Shown here piece by piece: positions 59,201 to 64,000 of a DNA stretch of 64,000 nucleotides; the first letter of the stretch is position 1, and every line of letters begins with the position of its first letter. The DNA is from Beroe forskalii (Eukaryota; Ctenophora; Nuda; Beroida; Beroidae): NCBI GenBank assembly GCA_011033025.1, contig WFMF01000129.1:1-64000 (forward strand), given 5' to 3'. The notes beneath the pieces are model-generated. The model saw only the letters and a list, made by a program, of their open reading frames with translations. It made no database searches and was not told the DNA's origin. The translations under genes were made by a program, and so were the position numbers.

Positions 59201-61760
59201 TCTCGAAATTCCCCGAAACCGATTGAACTTTGTTTGGTATCAAGAAATAATCTCGGAAACCAAATTTCAGCCAATATGAACTTGATTTGTGGCCTACAGA
59301 ACAAAAAAAGGGAGAAAAACGGGAATTCTGGGCAAAAAATGAGTTTTTGAAAAATTTAATTATACGGACTCTTATTCATCCAGAAGGACCCAAATACTTG
59401 TTTTATGACATAAAAAGGCAATTCAGACCATCCCCAACCCATTTTGGGCCAAAATGACGAAATTTTCGTTTTTTCGAAAAAAGTACCCTTTCTGGCCCTG
59501 GAGGCCACAAATTACACTGGATTTGCCTGAACTTTGGTTTCGGAGGTCGCACTGAGATACCAAACAATGAGCAATCGGTTTCATGACATTTCGGAAAAGT
59601 CGAATTTTTGACCCGAAAAAAGTCCCAGTGTATAGTAAGGTGTTTTTTTCGGGTCAAAAATTCGACTTTCTCGAAATTCCCCGAAACCGATTGAACTTTG
59701 TTTGGTATCAAGAAATAATCTCGGAAACCAAATTTCAGCCAATATGAACTTGATTTGTGGCCTACAGAACAAAAAAAGGGAGAAAAACGGGAATTCTGGG
59801 CAAAAAAATGAGTTTTTGAAAAATTTAATTATACGGACTCTTATTCATCCAGAAGGACCCAAATACTTGTTTTATGACATAAAAAGGCAATTCAGACCAT
59901 CCCCAACCCATTTTGGGCCAAAATGACGAAATTTTCGTTTTTTCGAAAAAAGTACCCTTTCTGGCCCTGGAGGCCACAAATTACACTGGATTTGCCTGAA
60001 CTTTGGTTTCGGAGGTCGCACTGAGATACCAAACAATGAGCAATCGGTTTCATGACATTTCGGAAAAGTCGAATTTTTGACCCGAAAAAAGTCCCAGTGT
60101 ATAGTAAGGTGTTTTTTCGGGTCAAAAATTCGACTTTCTCGAAATTCCCCGAAACCGATTGAACTTTGTTTGGTATCAAGAAATAATCTCGGAAACCAAA
60201 TTTCAGCCAATATGAACTTGATTTGTGGCCTACAGAACAAAAAAAGGGAGAAAAACGGGAATTCTGGGCAAAAAAATGAGTTTTTGAAAAATTTAATTAT
60301 ACGGACTCTTATTCATCCAGAAGGACCCAAATACTTGTTTTATGACATAAAAGGCAATTCAGACCATCCCCAACCCATTTTGGGCCAAAATGACGAAATT
60401 TTCGTTTTTTCGAAAAAAGTACCCTTTCTGGCCCTGGAGGCCACAAATTACACTGGATTTGCCTGAACTTTGGTTTCGGAGGTCGCACTGAGATACCAAA
60501 CAATGAGCAATCGGTTTCATGACATTTCGGAAAAGTCGAATTTTTGACCCGAAAAAAGTCCCAGTGTATAGTAAGGTGTTTTTTCGGGTCAAAAATTCGA
60601 CTTTCTCGAAATTCCCCGAAACCGATTGAACTTTGTTTGGTATCAAGAAATAATCTCGGAAACCAAATTTCAGCCAATATGAACTTGATTTGTGGCCTAC
60701 AGAACAAAAAAGGGAGAAAAACGGGAATTCTGGGCAAAAAATGAGTTTTTGAAAATTTAATTATACGGACTCTTATTCATCCAGAAGGACCCAAATACTT
60801 GTTTTATGACATAAAAAGGCAATTCAGACCATCCCCAACCCATTTTGGGCCAAAATGACGAAATTTTCGTTTTTTCGAAAAAGTACCCTTTCTGGCCCTG
60901 GAGGCCACAAATTACACTGGATTTGCCTGAACTTTGGTTTCGGAGGTCGCACTGAGATACCAAACAATGAGCAATCGGTTTCATGACATTTCGGAAAAGT
61001 CGAATTTTTGACCCGAAAAAAGTCCCAGTGTATAGTAAGGTGTTTTTTTCGGGTCAAAAATTCGACTTTCTCGAAATTCCCCGAAACCGATTGAACTTTG
61101 TTTGGTATCAAGAAATAATCTCGGAAACCAAATTTCAGCCAATATGAACTTGATTTGTGGCCTACAGAACAAAAAAAGGGAGAAAAACGGGAATTCTGGG
61201 CAAAAAATGAGTTTTTGAAAAATTTAATTATACGGACTCTTATTCATCCAGAAGGACCCAAATACTTGTTTTATGACATAAAAAGGCAATTCAGACCATC
61301 CCCAACCCATTTTGGGCCAAAATGACGAAATTTTCGTTTTTCGAAAAAGTACCCTTTCTGGCCCTGGAGGCCACAAATTACACTGGATTTGCCTGAACTT
61401 TGGTTTCGGAGGTCGCACTGAGATACCAAACAATGAGCAATCGGTTTCATGACATTTCGGAAAAGTCGAATTTTGACCCGAAAAAGTCCCAGTGTATAGT
61501 AAGGTGTTTTTTCGGGTCAAAATTCGACTTTCTCGAAATTCCCGAAACCGATTGAACTTTGTTTGGTATCAAGAAATAATCTCGGAAACCAAATTTCAGC
61601 CAATATGAACTTGATTTGTTCGTCCAAAAATGCATTTTTCCAAGGTTTATCATGCGGACATTTATTTACTCATCCAAAAGGAACAAAATACGTCATGTTA
61701 TGTGACATAAAAAGGCAATTCAGACCACTTTCAACCCATTTTGGGACAAAATTGTCAGGA
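53269..61760 (-). repeat. 468-bp satellite array 2, opposite orientation to array 1
   Basis: About 17-18 units with a measured spacing of 468-469 bp in the homogeneous part (for example 59101, 59569, 60038). The stretch 58,500-61,500 is almost uniform. Units near 56,880-57,330 are deleted and scrambled, and a fold-back fragment ('ccctaaccaagaccctggtt') interrupts the array at about 53396-53430. The last degenerate unit fades out at 61616-61760. Open frames of 60-160 codons on both strands are by-products. Confidence 0.93.
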
Positions 61761-62230
61761 TAATTTCCATTGACAAATAAGTTAACGATTGCTCCAAATA
61801 AACAGTAAAAATTGGAAATACCAAACACATCTTCACATATCTCAATCTGTTCTGCATATTTGAACTGCAACAATTTATATATACATCGCCGAAGACAACA
61901 GTCCAGCTAACAATAGACTCGAATCTTAACGCCTTAAGTTTCACAGTTCGAGCATTATGCACCAGAGACAAATAAATGAATTCTGAAAAAATATGCATAC
62001 ACACACTGCTTTTCTAATCCTATCAAATACTTTGTGAGAATCTAAACAGTGACGGATCCCGATGCAGCCATCGCAAATTCAAATGCTAGTTTGGAAGTTG
62101 AATTAGAAGAGAATTTAAAAACTGCTTGCTTCTCGTTATTAGATGATAGCTTTTTAATGAAAATTAGTTATTGGTTTGTGTAAGGACGAATAAATGTAAC
62201 AAATACCACGAAAAAAAACTTGGAAAAGGG
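61761..62230. other. Gene-free stretch before DNAJC3, no recognised feature
   Basis: AT-rich sequence between the satellite and the DNAJC3 3' end. Nothing further recognised. Confidence 0.4.
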
Positions 62231-62233
62231 CCA

Positions 62234-62239
62234 TTTATT
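62234..62239 (-). promoter_or_regulatory. Candidate DNAJC3 poly(A) signal AATAAA
   Basis: Minus-strand AATAAA, 130 nt downstream of the DNAJC3 stop at 62369-62371, at a plausible distance for a short 3' UTR. Confidence 0.45.
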
Positions 62240-62368
62240 ATTTGATTAGTCTTAGATCCCAAAATAAACATTAAATATCAGTGGAACGTTAATTATCAGT
62301 GGAACGTTAATTATCGCCCTGACATCAACCAATCGCGCGCTGATTGGCCAATGTCGACATTAACATTA

Positions 62369-62753
62369 TCAGTGGAACTTGAAGTGGAACTGTTGCCCGC
62401 CGAAGTGGAAGCCGTTGAAGTGCTGGTGGAAGTTGCGACCTTGCTCCGTCTCCGGGTCCAGAGGGTCGTCTCCGTTGTCGAACTGCTCTCGTTTCTCTGA
62501 GGGAGAGGAGCGTCAAAAGGGTTGTTCCACATTTGGTGGCATGTATATATGTTCACCGTACACCCCCTCAGCATCTTCGAATATGATTATTTAAAGAAGA
62601 GGAATTTTCCAATCAAAATTGCAACTTTGACTCGGCAGTACATGAAATTTGATTCTAACCATTGAATTTGTGAAGACTATTCAAACACCCACCGTCGTCA
62701 GTTAGAACTTCCTTGGCAGCGGCGATGTCAATAAACTTCTTCTCTGCTTCTTC
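62369..62753 (-). CDS. DNAJC3: DNAJC3 (p58IPK) C-terminal exons, partial
   Basis: ER-lumenal co-chaperone with TPR repeats and a C-terminal J domain that stimulates BiP and limits PERK/PKR signalling. Two exons: 62693-62753 and 62369-62496, joined across a GT-AG intron in phase 1. They read EEAEKKFIDIAAAKEVLTDD, then EKREQFDNGDDPLDPE, then the tail FHQHFNGFHFGGQQFHFKFH and stop. KKFIDIAAAKEVL, FDxGxDPLDPE and the Phe/His-rich HFKFH end are diagnostic of the family. The HPD motif of the J domain, the TPRs and the start are beyond the right edge. The second exon is hidden from a simple frame scan because it is only 42 codons and other frames are longer. Confidence 0.9.
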
Positions 62754-62774
62754 CTGCGTAGATATGGCCTCTTA

Positions 62775-64000
62775 GTACAATGCAAAGGAGTAGAACTCAT
62801 GGAAATATCACGAAAATATTAAGAGTGTCAAGAAAATATCAAGAATATATCAAGGAAGTATCAAGAATATAGAAAATATCAAGTAAAACGTCATGAAAAT
62901 ATCAAGAATATCAAAAAAATATCAAGAAAATATCAAGAAAATATCAAGAAAATATAAAAAAATATCAAGAATGTAGAAAATATCAAGAAAATATCAAGAA
63001 TGTCAAAAATATAGAAAATATATAGAAAATATCAAATGAAAATATCAAATATGCCAAGAAAATATCAAGAAATCAAAAATATCAAGAAATATCAAGAATG
63101 TCCAGAAAATATCAAGAATGTAGAAAATATCATGTCAAGAAAATATCAAGAATGTCCAGAAAATATCAAGAATGTCAAGAAAATATCAAGAATTTCAAGA
63201 AAATATAAAGAATGTCAAGAAAATATCAAGAAAATATCAAGAAAATATCGAGAAAATATCAAGAAAATATCAAGAAAATATCAAGAATGTAGAAAATATC
63301 AAGAAAATATCAAGAATGTCAAGAAAATATCAAGAAAATATCAAGAATGTCAAGAAAATATCAAAAATATATAGAAAATATCGAAAATGTCCAGTAAATA
63401 TCAAGAATGTCCAGAAAATATCGAGAATGCCAAGAAAATATCAAGAATTTCAAGAAAATATACAGAATGTCAAGAAAATATCAAGAATTTCAAGAAAATA
63501 TCAAGAATTTTAAGAAAATATCAAGAAAATATCCAGAATGTCAAGGAAATATCAAGAAAATATCAAGAATGTAGAAAATATCAAGAATGTAGAAAATAGC
63601 AAGAAAATATCAAGAATGTCAAGAAAATATCAAAAATATATAGAAAATATCAAAAATGTCCAGTAAATATCAAGAATGTCCAGAAAATATCAAGAATGCC
63701 AAGAAAATATCAAGAATTTCAAGAAAATGTACACAATGTCAAGAAAATATCAAGAATTTCAAGAAAATATACAGAATGTCAAGAAAATATCAAGAAAATT
63801 TCAAGAATTTCAAGAAGATATAAAGAATGTCAAGAAAAATATCAGAAAAATATCAAGAATGTCAAGAAAATATCAAGAATGTAGAAAATATCAAGAAAAT
63901 ATCAAAAATTTCAAGAAAATATACAGAATGTCAAGAAAATATCAAGAATTTCAAGAAAATATACAGAATGTCAAGAAAATATCAAGAAAATATCAAGAAA
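62775..64000. repeat. A-rich minisatellite in a DNAJC3 intron, continues off the window
   Basis: Over 100 copies of 'aagaaaatatc' alternating with 'aagaatgtc' and 'aagaatttc' variants. It begins about 25 bases upstream of exon 62693-62753 and runs to the edge. Lys/Ile/Asn-rich frames of about 110 codons are by-products. Confidence 0.92.

Noticed and set aside
53448-61653. Dozens of 60-160-codon frames in the 468-bp satellite (MIPNKVQSV- and MFCRPQIKF-type)
   Set aside because: They recur in every unit and on both strands, break wherever units carry indels, and resemble no domain. Tandem satellite explains them.
63036-63884. Lys/Ile/Asn-rich frames near the right edge
   Set aside because: Entirely made of a 10-bp intronic minisatellite; several overlapping frames are open equally.

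Overview
This window is animal nuclear DNA, almost certainly from an invertebrate. Most coding sequence is split into short exons with GT-AG introns. The recognisable genes are animal housekeeping and cell-cycle genes: importin-7/8, cyclin B3, a microsomal triglyceride transfer protein-like lipid carrier and DNAJC3. The PIM-type kinase, the density of tandem repeats and the GC-rich fold-back elements would fit an early-branching animal such as a sponge or cnidarian, but the sequence alone does not prove this. No bacterial, plasmid or CRISPR features are visible.

Layout. 1-3.3 kb holds a minisatellite, two palindromes and a dispersed segment that recurs upstream of the lipid-carrier gene. 3.4-13.9 kb is a near-complete IPO7/8 gene (+, 20 exons). 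One intron carries an antisense, intronless PIM-like kinase with its own TATA box and poly(A) signal, and another carries a 1.8 kb element ending in G/C runs. 14.7-16.5 kb is a 44-bp tandem array. 16.5-24.3 kb is an unrecognised gene (+) with about 60 copies of an 8-residue acidic repeat, a membrane helix and a basic tail; its last intron is filled by a 468-bp satellite. 25.1-26.9 kb is a GC-rich fold-back cluster, followed by a reverse-transcriptase fragment. 30.1-33.0 kb is cyclin B3 (+). 33-37.8 kb is fold-back elements and a second G/C-run element. 38.1-51.9 kb is the MTTP-like gene (-, 23 exons), whose introns are packed with different minisatellites. 52.6-61.8 kb is a second fold-back cluster plus a second, oppositely oriented 468-bp array. 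62.4-62.75 kb holds the last two exons of DNAJC3 (-), with a 10-bp minisatellite running off the end of the window.

The genes do not form an operon. MTTP-like protein and DNAJC3 (p58IPK) both act in the ER lumen and lie on the same strand, but this may be chance. Two themes stand out. First, several intronic tandem repeats appear to be amplified copies of the adjacent splice junction. Second, four coding regions each need one base skipped in the same direction to stay in frame. That most simply suggests assembly indels, but should be checked on reads.
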